A stretch of 9,823 nucleotides of DNA from an uncultured Mediterraneibacter sp. GTDB taxonomy: Bacteria; Bacillota; Clostridia; Lachnospirales; Lachnospiraceae. The translations under genes were made by a program, and so were the position numbers. Of this stretch, positions 1-7,014 are shown one piece after another. A model generated the notes under the pieces. It had not been told where the DNA came from. It did not search any database and worked only from the letters and a program-made list of their open reading frames with translations. The stretch covers positions 1 to 9,823 of the forward strand of contig CAKRWZ010000068.1 of the NCBI GenBank assembly GCA_934418295.1, read 5' to 3'. Numbering within the stretch: the stretch's first letter is position 1; every line of letters starts with the position of its first letter.

Positions 1-2
1 TG

Positions 3-188
3 AAACCGACAAAATCTGCAGTTTCTTATATGGCAACTGCGACTTATGAATTACCGTATGAAGGGGCAAAAGAGATGCTGTTAGTAGAAGACGTTGACAG
101 TAAAGAATACCTGGCTGGACTCTTCAATGCAATGTATGATGAATTGCCGGTTCATAAATCAAATAACAAAAATCCGAAAGACATATAA
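3..188 (+). CDS. 3' end of an unidentified gene, cut by the window start
   Basis: The reading frame is open from base 3 to a TAA at 186-188 and gives 61 C-terminal residues. The two other forward frames contain stops at once or within about 50 bases. The visible peptide begins KPTKSAVSYMATATYELPYE and has an acidic middle (LLVEDVDSKEYLAGLF) followed by a polar, lysine- and asparagine-rich tail ending NPKDI. There is no membrane segment, cysteine cluster or motif that I can assign to a family. A terminator-like hairpin follows four bases after the stop, so this is a plausible true gene end. A decayed xis and int lie downstream, so it may be cargo or a maintenance gene of the same integrative element, but this is inference from position only. 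The function is not known to me. Confidence 0.6.
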   Translation, partial: KPTKSAVSYMATATYELPYEGAKEMLLVEDVDSKEYLAGLFNAMYDELPVHKSNNKNPKDI

Positions 189-191
189 TAT

Positions 192-236
192 ATAGGCTCA
201 AATGGTGAAAGTGCCCATTTGGGCCTATTATTGTGT
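192..236 (+). terminator. Hairpin terminator after the partial gene
   Basis: A 14-base-pair stem is formed by 192-205 and 215-228 with one T-G wobble and a 9-base loop. It starts four bases after the stop codon of the preceding frame. The stem is followed by TATTGTGTG rather than a pure T run, so termination may be inefficient. The left flank is A/T-rich. Confidence 0.6.
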
Positions 237-327
237 GAATTAATGTGTTACAACCAGAGCAAGATTCACCCGTATATTGCGGATAGAAGTGTATGCTACG
301 CACGTTAAACAATAAGGAAAGGATTTT

Positions 328-478
328 ATGAGCAAACAACATGTTGCGATATGTGAAAAAGTGGCTCTTACAATTGAAGAGGCAGCAGAATACAGTAATA
401 TCGGACAAAACAGAATAAGTAGTCTTTTGAAAGAACCGAGATGTTGAAAAATTCATTTCGGGAAGTGTGGAAATATAA
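328..478 (+). pseudogene. xis: Decayed excisionase (Xis) of an integrative element
   Basis: An ATG at 328 preceded by AAGGAAAGG (314-322) opens a 39-codon frame ending in TGA at 445-447. Its residues 10-31 (EKVALTIEEAAEYSNIGQNRIS) match the start of small Tn916-type excisionases, which have a 'LTIEEAAEY..IG' winged-helix core and normally run to about 65-70 residues. The usual second half (a '..F.L..G.K.LIKR..F' segment) is missing. Ten residues that look like the natural C terminus (EKFISGSVEI, then TAA at 476-478) follow at once in another frame (446-478). The simplest reading is one internal deletion that joined the two ends out of frame. Family assignment is from memory of Xis sequences. 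The product would not be functional. A relic integrase follows, as in the usual xis-int order. Confidence 0.72.
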
Positions 479-526
479 ATGAATGACAAGAGAGGAAATA
501 GGCAGGAGATGAGATGAAAATGAATA

Positions 527-555
527 TTCACAAAGATAAAATGCTATGGTATAAT
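527..555 (+). promoter_or_regulatory. Strong sigma-A-type promoter ahead of the integrase relic
   Basis: TTCACA at 527-532 (five of six consensus bases) and TATAAT at 550-555 (six of six) are separated by exactly 17 bases, with an extended -10 TG at 547-548. Transcription would begin near 562, about 36 bases before the ATG of the integrase relic, so this is probably the original int promoter. I see no terminator between it and ychF at 1026, so transcripts could run into ychF. Confidence 0.62.
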
Positions 556-571
556 ACAAGACACTGTATTA
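552..571 (+). repeat. Perfect inverted repeat over the -10 box, possible operator
   Basis: TAATACA at 552-558 and TGTATTA at 565-571 are exact reverse complements separated by six bases. The left arm shares four bases with the -10 hexamer and the right arm covers the probable transcription start. This is a typical position for a repressor operator, though it could also be a small hairpin at the 5' end of the transcript. No regulator can be named. Confidence 0.5.
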
Positions 572-597
572 GGGTTTCTTATAAGAGACACTGAAAT

Positions 598-982
598 ATG
601 GGAAAAGATTTAAAAGGCAAAGAACTTGGCAAGGCAGAATTGCATTATACAACATGTTTGAGTATGCAAAAGAGAATGAAGTCTTGTATAGCAATCCCTG
701 TAAAAAATCTGTGAAAAGTGATATGGGAAAGCCATCTGAGAGGAAGGTTGCTTTAACAAGAGACATACAAAAAACATTTTTACAATATGCAGAAGGTCAA
801 AGCTATGAAAATCAGTATCGTTTTATACTACAAACCGGATTGCGAACGGGCGAATTGGCAGGATTGAAATGGGAAGAACCAGATGTATTGAAGCGGGAAT
901 GAAACCGAAAACACTTCAGATGTTGCTGGGCCATTCGAGTATTGGTACAAAATTGGTACATAAGAAATTGAAGAGTAACTAA
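598..982 (+). pseudogene. int: Decayed tyrosine integrase in three fragments
   Basis: Three pieces of one tyrosine recombinase lie in order in three frames. Fragment 1 (598 to about 635) reads MGKDLKGKELGK, a typical start of Lachnospiraceae element integrases. Fragment 2 (about 636 to 880) begins RIALYNMFEYAKENE, covers the end of the core-binding domain and includes TGLRTGELAGLKW, which carries the first catalytic arginine. Fragment 3 (878-982) reads TRCIEAGMKPKTLQMLLGHS, with the conserved box II LLGH histidine, and ends KLKSN-TAA. Relative to intact enzymes of roughly 390 residues, most of the N-terminal DNA-binding region, the HxLRH box and the catalytic tyrosine segment are missing. It cannot be active. 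The family match is recalled, not computed. No good ribosome binding site precedes the ATG, and the relic ends 43 bases before ychF. Confidence 0.8.
941..960 (+). repeat. Nine-base direct repeat at the integrase 3' end
   Basis: ATTGGTACA occurs at 941-949 and again at 952-960, two bases apart. It sits exactly where the relic integrase departs from the expected IGTTMNLYVHV-like ending. It may mark a deletion or slippage junction, or lie near the old element boundary. Confidence 0.55.
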
Positions 983-1025
983 AAACGCTTGACTATCAAT
1001 AGTTTTCAAAGGAGAAATATAAATC

Positions 1026-2123
1026 ATGAAATTAGGAATCGTAGGACTTCCGAACGTAGGAAAAAGCACTTTATTTAACTCGTTGACAAAGGCAGGGGCT
1101 GAATCAGCCAATTATCCGTTCTGTACCATTGACCCGAATGTGGGTGTGGTATCCGTTCCGGATGAACGTTTAAATGTGCTGGGTGAAATGTATCAGACGA
1201 AAAAGATCGTACCGGCAGTGATCGAGTTTGTGGATATTGCGGGGCTGGTAAAAGGAGCATCCAAAGGAGAGGGATTGGGGAATCAGTTTCTTGCCAATAT
1301 CCGTGAAGTGGACGCCATTGTGCATGTAGTTCGATGCTTTGAAGATGAAAATATCATCCATGTGGACGGCAGCGTGGATCCTATGCGGGATGTGGAAACC
1401 ATCAATTTTGAATTGATTTTCTCGGATTTGGAGATTTTAGAGAGGAGAATTTCAAAAACCGTAAAGCTTTCAAGAAATGATAAAGCTGCCGCAAAGGAGC
1501 TGGAGCTGTTAAAACGTCTGAAAGCGCATTTAGAGGAAGGAAACCTGGCTAAATCCTTTGAACCGGAGGACGAGGATGAAGAGCAATGGCTGAAGGAATA
1601 TAATCTGCTGACCTACAAACCGGTTATTTTTGCCGCCAACGTAACAGAGGATGATCTGGCAGACGACGGAGCTGAAAATGCCGGTGTGCAGGCGTTGAGA
1701 GTGTATGCGGAAAAAGAGGACTGCGAGGTATTTGTAGTCTGCGCGCAGATCGAACAGGAAATCGCAGAGCTGGATGATGCAGAAAAGAAGGAGTTTTTGG
1801 AAGCGCTGGGATTATCAGAATCCGGATTGGAAAAGCTGATTAGAGCGAGCTATCATCTGTTAGGACTGATCAGTTATCTGACGGCCGGAGAACCGGAGGT
1901 GAGAGCGTGGACGATCACAAAGGGGACAAAAGCACCTCAGGCGGCGGGCAAGATCCACACAGATTTTGAGCGTGGATTTATCCGTGCAGAGGTGGTAAGT
2001 TATCAGGATCTGGTGTCCTGCGGAAGCCACAACGCCGCAAAGGAAAAGGGACTTGTTCGATTGGAGGGCAAGGACTATGTGGTGCAGGACGGAGATGTGA
2101 TGCTGTTCAGATTTAATGTATAA
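1026..2123 (+). CDS. ychF: Redox-regulated ATPase YchF (Obg family, OLA1-like)
   Basis: The 365-residue product has the full length of bacterial YchF, a ribosome-associated P-loop NTPase of the Obg group that prefers ATP to GTP and is linked to translation and oxidative-stress responses. The P loop is GLPNVGKS at residues 7-14, the switch II motif is DIAGLVKGAS at 70-79, and the base-recognition motif is NVTE at 205-208 in place of the NKxD of true GTPases, the hallmark of YchF. A helical region occupies roughly 130-190, and the C-terminal TGS domain covers about 280-363, ending VVQDGDVMLFRFNV. The start is supported by AAAGGAG at 1008-1014. No convincing promoter is visible in the 43 bases after the integrase relic, so transcription may come from within the relic. 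lgt follows after 31 bases, suggesting co-transcription. Confidence 0.97.
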   Translation: MKLGIVGLPNVGKSTLFNSLTKAGAESANYPFCTIDPNVGVVSVPDERLNVLGEMYQTKKIVPAVIEFVDIAGLVKGASKGEGLGNQFLANIREVDAIVHVVRCFEDENIIHVDGSVDPMRDVETINFELIFSDLEILERRISKTVKLSRNDKAAAKELELLKRLKAHLEEGNLAKSFEPEDEDEEQWLKEYNLLTYKPVIFAANVTEDDLADDGAENAGVQALRVYAEKEDCEVFVVCAQIEQEIAELDDAEKKEFLEALGLSESGLEKLIRASYHLLGLISYLTAGEPEVRAWTITKGTKAPQAAGKIHTDFERGFIRAEVVSYQDLVSCGSHNAAKEKGLVRLEGKDYVVQDGDVMLFRFNV

Positions 2124-2154
2124 ATGTATAAAGGAAATGCGATAGGGAGGAGCT

Positions 2155-3003
2155 ATGCATAAAAATATCAACTTCCCAAATCTGGGAATACATTTAGGAA
2201 ATGTCGGAAAATCGATCTCTGTTTTTGGCTTTGAGATTGCTTTTTACGGAATGATCATAGGGGCGGCTATCCTGATCGGGCTTTTGCTTGCAGTGAAAGA
2301 GGCAAAAAGAACCGGGCAGAAAAAGGAAACCTATTATGATCTGGCGATTTATGGCGTGATTTTCAGTGTATTGAGCGCAAGACTGTATTATGTGATTTTT
2401 TCCTGGGATATGTACAAGGGAAACCTGCTCAGCATTTTTAATTTCAGGCAGGGCGGACTGGCTATTTATGGTGGGATTATCGGCGCTGTGGCGACCGGGA
2501 TTATTTATGCCAAAAAGAAACATTTGTCTGCGGCATTGATCTTCGACACCGTTGCTATGTCCCTGGTCAATGGTCAAATGATGGGACGTTGGGGGAATTT
2601 TTTTAATCGAGAGGCTTTTGGAGAATATACAAACGGACTGTTTGCCATGCAGCTGCCGGTGGATGCGGTAAGGGCTTCCGATATCACAGATAAAATGCAG
2701 AAGCATATTGTGAAGCTGGACGGAGTAAGCTATATACAGGTTTCTCCGACCTTTTTGTATGAGTCTTTCTGGTGTCTGCTTGTCCTGCTTGTTTTGTTTT
2801 TCTGGAGAAAACGGAAACGGTATGACGGAGAACTGTTTTTGATATATCTTTTTGGATATGGTCTGGGAAGAGTTTGGATTGAAGGACTTCGGACAGATCA
2901 GCTTTTGCTGCCGGGAATTGGCTGGCCCGTGTCGCAGGTGCTGGCCGGTGTGATCGTTTTGGCGACAGGAGCATTGATGGTATACAAGAGAAAAAAAGCA
3001 TAA
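2155..3003 (+). CDS. lgt: Prolipoprotein diacylglyceryl transferase Lgt
   Basis: This 282-residue polytopic membrane enzyme transfers diacylglycerol from phosphatidylglycerol to the lipobox cysteine of prolipoproteins, the first step of lipoprotein maturation at the cytoplasmic membrane. Hydrophobic segments lie near residues 22-46, 62-82, 99-118, 200-217, 227-240 and 258-276. The family signature is GRWGNFFNREAFGE at 144-157, aligning R145, N148, E153 and G156 with E. coli R143, N146, E151 and G154. R246 in EGLRTDQL probably matches E. coli R239. Y105 in IYGG replaces E. coli H103, a change I recall as usual in Firmicute enzymes. The ATG at 2155 has AGGGAGG at 2144-2150. The gene starts 31 bases after ychF and is probably in the same transcript. 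No efficient terminator is evident after it. Confidence 0.96.
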   Translation: MHKNINFPNLGIHLGNVGKSISVFGFEIAFYGMIIGAAILIGLLLAVKEAKRTGQKKETYYDLAIYGVIFSVLSARLYYVIFSWDMYKGNLLSIFNFRQGGLAIYGGIIGAVATGIIYAKKKHLSAALIFDTVAMSLVNGQMMGRWGNFFNREAFGEYTNGLFAMQLPVDAVRASDITDKMQKHIVKLDGVSYIQVSPTFLYESFWCLLVLLVLFFWRKRKRYDGELFLIYLFGYGLGRVWIEGLRTDQLLLPGIGWPVSQVLAGVIVLATGALMVYKRKKA

Positions 3004-3053
3004 AATGCTGGAAAACAGGAAATTAAGGGTAATTGTTTTGGAAAAAATCACAA

Positions 3054-3097
3054 TAGACTTTTTAAATAAGTTATTTTATACTTGATTCTATACAAGT
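3054..3097 (+). promoter_or_regulatory. Candidate nifJ promoter with a small inverted repeat
   Basis: TAGACT at 3054-3059 and TATACT at 3077-3082 are 17 bases apart and lie about 60 bases before the nifJ start. Overlapping the -10 box, ATACTTG (3078-3084) and CAAGTGT (3093-3099) form an imperfect inverted repeat with one mismatch and an 8-base spacer. It may be an operator, but the arms are short and I recognise no known consensus. Confidence 0.4.
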
Positions 3098-3139
3098 GTT
3101 TTCAGCTGTTTATTTATGAAAAGTTTCGGAGGAATAATT

Positions 3140-6100
3140 ATGGCAAGAAAAATGAAGACTATGGATGGAAACCAAGCAGCGGCACACGTAGCTTATGCCT
3201 ATACGGAAGTAGCTGCGATTTATCCGATCACGCCTTCGTCAGTGATGCCCGAGCACGTGGACGAGTGGGCGACCGAGGGGAGAAAGAACATATACGGACA
3301 GACCGTGAAGGTAACAGAGATGCAGTCTGAAGGGGGCGCGGCAGGTGCGGTTCATGGCGCGTTATCAGCAGGTGCAATGACAACTACGTTTACGGCTTCT
3401 CAGGGTCTGCTTTTAATGATTCCGAATCTTTACAAAGTGGCAGGAGAGCAGCTCCCGGGTGTGTTCCACGTGTCAGCCCGAGCTTTGGCAACTCATGCAC
3501 TTTCTATTTTCGGAGACCATTCAGACGTTTATGCTTGTCGTCAGACAGGTGCAGCAATGCTTTGTGAATCCAGCGTACAGGAAGTTATGGATCTGGCTCC
3601 GGTAGCACATTGTGCAGCTTTGAAAGGGCAGCTTCCGGTAATCAACTTTTTTGACGGTTTTCGTACCTCCCATGAGATACAGAAAATTGAAACTTGGGAT
3701 TATGCAGATCTGGATGATATGCTGGACAAGGAAGCGCTGGCAAAATTCCGTGCACATGCATTGAATCCAAACCATCCGTGCCAGCGTGGCTCTGCACAGA
3801 ATCCGGATATCTTTTTCCAGGCAAGAGAGGCTTGCAATTCTTATTACGATGCGTTTCCGGCAATTGTACAGGAATACATGGATAAGGTTAATGAAAAAAT
3901 CGGTACGGATTATAAGTTGTTTAATTATTACGGAGCAGAGGATGCAGAGCATATCATCATCGCAATGGGTTCTGTGTGCGATACGATTGAAGAGACAGTT
4001 GATTACCTCAGAGCAGCTGGTGAAAAAGTCGGCGTAGTAAAAGTACGTCTTTACAGACCGTTTTGTGCAAAGGCTTTGATCGATGTGATTCCGGATACTG
4101 TAAAGCGGATTTCCGTGCTTGACAGAACAAAAGAGCCGGGTGCAATCGGAGAACCATTGTATCTGGACGTGGTAGCTGCTTTGAAAGGATCTAAGTTCGA
4201 CACAGTACCGGTTTCTACAGGTCGTTACGGACTGGGATCGAAGGATACGACACCGGCACAGATCGTTGCAGTATATAAAAATACAGAGAAACATCAGTTT
4301 ACGATTGGTATTAAAGATGATGTGTCACATCTGTCCCTGGAAGAGGGACCGGCTCTTGTGACGACACCGGATGGAACAATTAACTGTAAATTCTGGGGTC
4401 TGGGAGCAGACGGTACAGTCGGGGCAAATAAAAACTCTATCAAAATTATCGGAGATAATACGGATATGTATGCCCAGGCATACTTTGATTATGATTCCAA
4501 AAAGTCCGGCGGAGTAACCATGTCTCATCTTCGTTTCGGTAAAAAACCGATCAAATCCACTTATTTGATCCATCAGGCAAATTTTGTGGCATGCCACAAT
4601 CCGTCCTATGTACACAAATATAATATGGTACAGGAGTTGGTAGACGGAGGGACGTTCCTTTTGAATTGTCCTTGGAATATGGAAGAGATTGAGAAGCATC
4701 TGCCGGGGCAGGTAAAAGCATATATCGCAGATCACAATATCAAATTCTATACGATCGACGGAATCAAGATCGGAAAAGAGATTGGACTGGGCGGACGTAT
4801 CAATACGGTTCTGCAGTCTGCATTCTTCAAGCTGGCAAACATCATTCCGGAGGAAGAAGCTATTCAGCTGATGAAAACGGCGGCTAAAAAGACTTACGGA
4901 AGAAAAGGGGATAAGATCGTACAGATGAACTATGATGCGATCGATGCCGGTGCAAAGAAAGTTGTTGAAGTACAGGTGCCGGCTTCTTGGAGAAGCTGTC
5001 CGGACGAAGGATTGTTTGCACCGACGATCAAAGATGGCAGAAAAGATGTTGTGGATTTTGTGAAAAAGATTCAGGTAAAAGTAAATTCTCAGGAGGGAAA
5101 TACACTTCCGGTATCTTGCTTTACGGAATATGCAGACGGTTCGACACCATCCGGATCCTCTGCTTATGAGAAGCGTGGTATTGCCGTAGATATTCCGGTT
5201 TGGAAAGAGGAAAACTGTATCCAGTGCAACCGGTGTGCGTATGTCTGTCCACATGCGGTTATTCGTCCGGTAGCGTTGACAGAAGAAGAACTGAAAAAAG
5301 CTCCGGAAGGAACAAAAGCAATCGATATGATCGGTATGCCGGAGATGAAATTTACAATGGTCGTATCTGCTTTGGATTGTACAGGCTGTGGATCTTGTGT
5401 AAATGTATGTCCGGGTAAAAAAGGAGAAAAAGCACTTGTCATGGAAAATATGGAAGCCAACATGGCTTCCCAGGAAGTATTTGATTATGGCGTAAAGATT
5501 CCGGTAAAACCGGAAGTGGTTGCAAAATTCAAAGAGACCACCGTGAAGGGAAGCCAGTTTAAACAGCCGCTGCTTGAGTTCTCCGGGGCATGTGCAGGCT
5601 GTGGAGAGAGTCCTTATGCTAAATTGATCACACAGCTTTTCGGTGACAGAATGTATATTGCAAATGCAACCGGATGTACATCTATCTGGGGAAATTCTTC
5701 ACCGTCTACGCCATATACGGTAACACCGGAGGGAAAGGGACCGGCATGGTCAAACTCCTTGTTTGAAGATAACGCAGAGTTTGGATACGGAATGCTCCTG
5801 GCACAGAAAGCGATCCGTGACAGATTGAAAGCCAAAGTAGAAGAACTGGCAGAAAAAGCAGAAAATGTAGAAGTGATCGCTGCAGCAGAGGCGTATCTGG
5901 ACACCTTCGCAGACGGATCCAAAAATACAGAAGCATCTGACAGACTGGTGGCTGCATTGGAAAACTGCAGCTGTGATATTCCTCTGAAAAAAGAAATCCT
6001 GGCAGAAAAAGATTTCCTTGCAAAGAAATCCCAGTGGATCTTCGGAGGAGACGGATGGGCTTACGATATCGGCTTCGGCGGCGTAGACCACGTTCTTGCC

Positions 6101-6676
6101 AGCGGAGAAGATGTCAACGTTATGGTATTTGACACGGAAGTATATTCCAATACCGGCGGACAGTCTTCCAAAGCGACCAACACCGGTGCGACTGCACAGT
6201 TTGCGGCAGGCGGAAAAGAAATAAAGAAGAAAGACCTGGCAGGCATCGCTATGAGTTACGGCTATGTATATGTAGCACAGATCGCCATGGGAGCTGACTT
6301 TAACCAGACAGTGAAGGCAATCGCAGAGGCAGAGGCATATCCGGGACCGTCCCTGATCATTGCTTACGCACCGTGTATCAATCACGGAATCAAGAAAGGC
6401 ATGAGCAAGGCACAGACAGAAGAGGCACTGGCTGTAGAATGCGGATATTGGAACAATTTCCGTTACAATCCGGCAGCAGAAGGAAAGAAATTTATTCTTG
6501 ACAGCAAAGAGCCGACAGGAGATTATCAGGAATTCCTGAACGGAGAGGTTCGTTACAACGCTTTGACAAGACAGAATCCGGAGAAAGCAGCAAGACTCTT
6601 TGAGAAAAATGAAGAGGATGCAAAAGCAAGATATAAATATCTGAAGAAATTGGTAACGCTTTATAATGAAGACTAA
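3140..6676 (+). CDS. nifJ: Pyruvate:ferredoxin (flavodoxin) oxidoreductase, single-chain
   Basis: This cytosolic enzyme oxidatively decarboxylates pyruvate with CoA to acetyl-CoA and CO2 and passes two electrons to ferredoxin, the central energy step of clostridial fermentation. The ATG at 3140 is preferred over one 24 bases upstream because CGGAGG (3127-3132) lies seven bases before it and MARKMKTMDGNQAAAHVAYA is the usual N terminus. That gives 1178 residues, normal for the homodimeric type. Substrate and thiamine-pyrophosphate residues T31 (YPITPSS), E64 and R114 fall at the same numbers as in Desulfovibrio africanus PFOR. The EKR motif is at 677-679. Two ferredoxin-type 4Fe-4S clusters use C693/696/699/703 and C747/750/753/757. 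The proximal cluster uses C818, C821, C846 and C1079. The diphosphate motif begins GDGWAYDIG at 970, with N1004 in YSNTGG. All catalytic features are present. A terminator follows and the gene appears monocistronic. Confidence 0.97.
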   Translation: MARKMKTMDGNQAAAHVAYAYTEVAAIYPITPSSVMPEHVDEWATEGRKNIYGQTVKVTEMQSEGGAAGAVHGALSAGAMTTTFTASQGLLLMIPNLYKVAGEQLPGVFHVSARALATHALSIFGDHSDVYACRQTGAAMLCESSVQEVMDLAPVAHCAALKGQLPVINFFDGFRTSHEIQKIETWDYADLDDMLDKEALAKFRAHALNPNHPCQRGSAQNPDIFFQAREACNSYYDAFPAIVQEYMDKVNEKIGTDYKLFNYYGAEDAEHIIIAMGSVCDTIEETVDYLRAAGEKVGVVKVRLYRPFCAKALIDVIPDTVKRISVLDRTKEPGAIGEPLYLDVVAALKGSKFDTVPVSTGRYGLGSKDTTPAQIVAVYKNTEKHQFTIGIKDDVSHLSLEEGPALVTTPDGTINCKFWGLGADGTVGANKNSIKIIGDNTDMYAQAYFDYDSKKSGGVTMSHLRFGKKPIKSTYLIHQANFVACHNPSYVHKYNMVQELVDGGTFLLNCPWNMEEIEKHLPGQVKAYIADHNIKFYTIDGIKIGKEIGLGGRINTVLQSAFFKLANIIPEEEAIQLMKTAAKKTYGRKGDKIVQMNYDAIDAGAKKVVEVQVPASWRSCPDEGLFAPTIKDGRKDVVDFVKKIQVKVNSQEGNTLPVSCFTEYADGSTPSGSSAYEKRGIAVDIPVWKEENCIQCNRCAYVCPHAVIRPVALTEEELKKAPEGTKAIDMIGMPEMKFTMVVSALDCTGCGSCVNVCPGKKGEKALVMENMEANMASQEVFDYGVKIPVKPEVVAKFKETTVKGSQFKQPLLEFSGACAGCGESPYAKLITQLFGDRMYIANATGCTSIWGNSSPSTPYTVTPEGKGPAWSNSLFEDNAEFGYGMLLAQKAIRDRLKAKVEELAEKAENVEVIAAAEAYLDTFADGSKNTEASDRLVAALENCSCDIPLKKEILAEKDFLAKKSQWIFGGDGWAYDIGFGGVDHVLASGEDVNVMVFDTEVYSNTGGQSSKATNTGATAQFAAGGKEIKKKDLAGIAMSYGYVYVAQIAMGADFNQTVKAIAEAEAYPGPSLIIAYAPCINHGIKKGMSKAQTEEALAVECGYWNNFRYNPAAEGKKFILDSKEPTGDYQEFLNGEVRYNALTRQNPEKAARLFEKNEEDAKARYKYLKKLVTLYNED

Positions 6677-6709
6677 AAAATATAAAAAAGGCGTGAAATA
6701 AGTAAAGAG

Positions 6710-6762
6710 GAAGCACCTGAAGCGAGCGGGCTTTGTATCGTTTGCAAAAGGTGCTTCTTTTT
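6710..6762 (+). terminator. Rho-independent terminator after nifJ
   Basis: GAAGCACCT at 6710-6718 pairs perfectly with AGGTGCTTC at 6749-6757 and is followed by TTTTT (6758-6762). The 30-base loop can form a further wobble-containing stem. An outer pair, GTGAAAT (6693-6699) with ATTTCAC (6764-6770), extends the dyad beyond the T run. Confidence 0.85.
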
Positions 6763-6808
6763 GATTTCACTTTTATAATTGTAGAAAATGCCCAGTTTTT
6801 TTTTGAAT

Positions 6809-6836
6809 TTTAAATTTTTTATGTAAAAAATTTAAA
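6809..6836 (+). repeat. AT-only 13-base-pair palindrome upstream of the glpP promoter
   Basis: TTTAAATTTTTTA at 6809-6821 and TAAAAAATTTAAA at 6824-6836 are perfect reverse complements around a two-base centre. The repeat ends six bases before the -35 box. It could act as an UP-like or bent element, as an operator, or as a reverse-direction barrier. It is not explained by the nifJ terminator, which ends at 6762. Confidence 0.6.
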
Positions 6837-6842
6837 GCAATA

Positions 6843-6871
6843 TTGAAAAAAGGACAGAGTTATGCTATAAT
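6843..6871 (+). promoter_or_regulatory. Extended -10 sigma-A promoter of the glp operon
   Basis: TTGAAA at 6843-6848 and TATAAT at 6866-6871 are separated by 17 bases, with TG at 6863-6864 giving an extended -10 element. Transcription should begin near 6878, leaving a leader of about 135 bases before glpP. Near-consensus elements imply strong initiation, so control probably comes after initiation. Confidence 0.8.
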
Positions 6872-6903
6872 TTTTTTAACTGAAAGACACGTTGGAGAAG
6901 GGG

Positions 6904-6952
6904 AGTGCAAGAATTTACAGCAGAAATGTTGAGTGGATGCTTGCGCTTTTTT
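6904..6952 (+). terminator. Leader terminator ahead of glpP, probable GlpP antitermination target
   Basis: AGTGCAAG at 6904-6911 pairs with CTTGCGCT at 6940-6947 (one T-G wobble), followed by T residues through 6952. It lies between the promoter and glpP, so it would cut transcription short unless relieved. In Bacillus subtilis GlpP with glycerol-3-phosphate overcomes leader terminators of glp operons, and the same role is inferred here. An alternative pairing, GGAGT (6902-6906) with ACTCC (6955-6959), shares bases with the terminator stem. Confidence 0.7.
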
Positions 6953-7014
6953 AGACTCCGAAATAATTGAAAAATGTATCGGCAGACTCTGAATATCGGG
7001 ACAGGAGAATAGGA

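Noticed and set aside
580..590. TATAAGAGACA matches 11 bases of the Tn5 mosaic end used in sequencing adapters.
   Set aside because: Only 11 of 19 bases match and the flanks differ. The surrounding DNA reads as a normal int upstream region, so adapter contamination or a Tn5 end is not supported.
990..1019. TTGACT near 990 as a -35 box for ychF.
   Set aside because: A -10 box at normal spacing would fall on or after the ribosome binding site at 1008-1014, and no TATAAT-like hexamer is present there.
3012..3039. A weak hairpin after lgt (AAAAC/GTTTT plus AATTA/TAATT).
   Set aside because: The stem is AT-only, has a four-base bulge and is followed by GGAAAAAA rather than a T run, so it is not a convincing terminator.
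2194..3051. A 285-codon open frame on the minus strand opposite lgt.
   Set aside because: It is a shadow of lgt: the product is low-complexity, rich in Ser, His and Gln, with no recognisable domain, while the plus strand encodes a complete Lgt with its signature.
3116..3139. An upstream in-frame ATG for nifJ that would add eight residues.
   Set aside because: The ATG at 3140 has CGGAGG at ideal spacing and the usual family N terminus, and the resulting numbering places T31, E64 and R114 exactly as in the reference enzyme.
4325..5254. A 309-codon open frame on the minus strand opposite nifJ, with another of 257 codons at 3521-4294.
   Set aside because: Both are antisense to conserved PFOR domains, give Cys-, Arg- and Ile-rich products with no family features, and lie inside a gene whose catalytic residues are all intact.
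6881..6894. A possible catabolite-response (CcpA) site, TGAAAGACACGTTG, just after the glp transcription start.
   Set aside because: The central CG step of the cre consensus is missing and the right half matches poorly.
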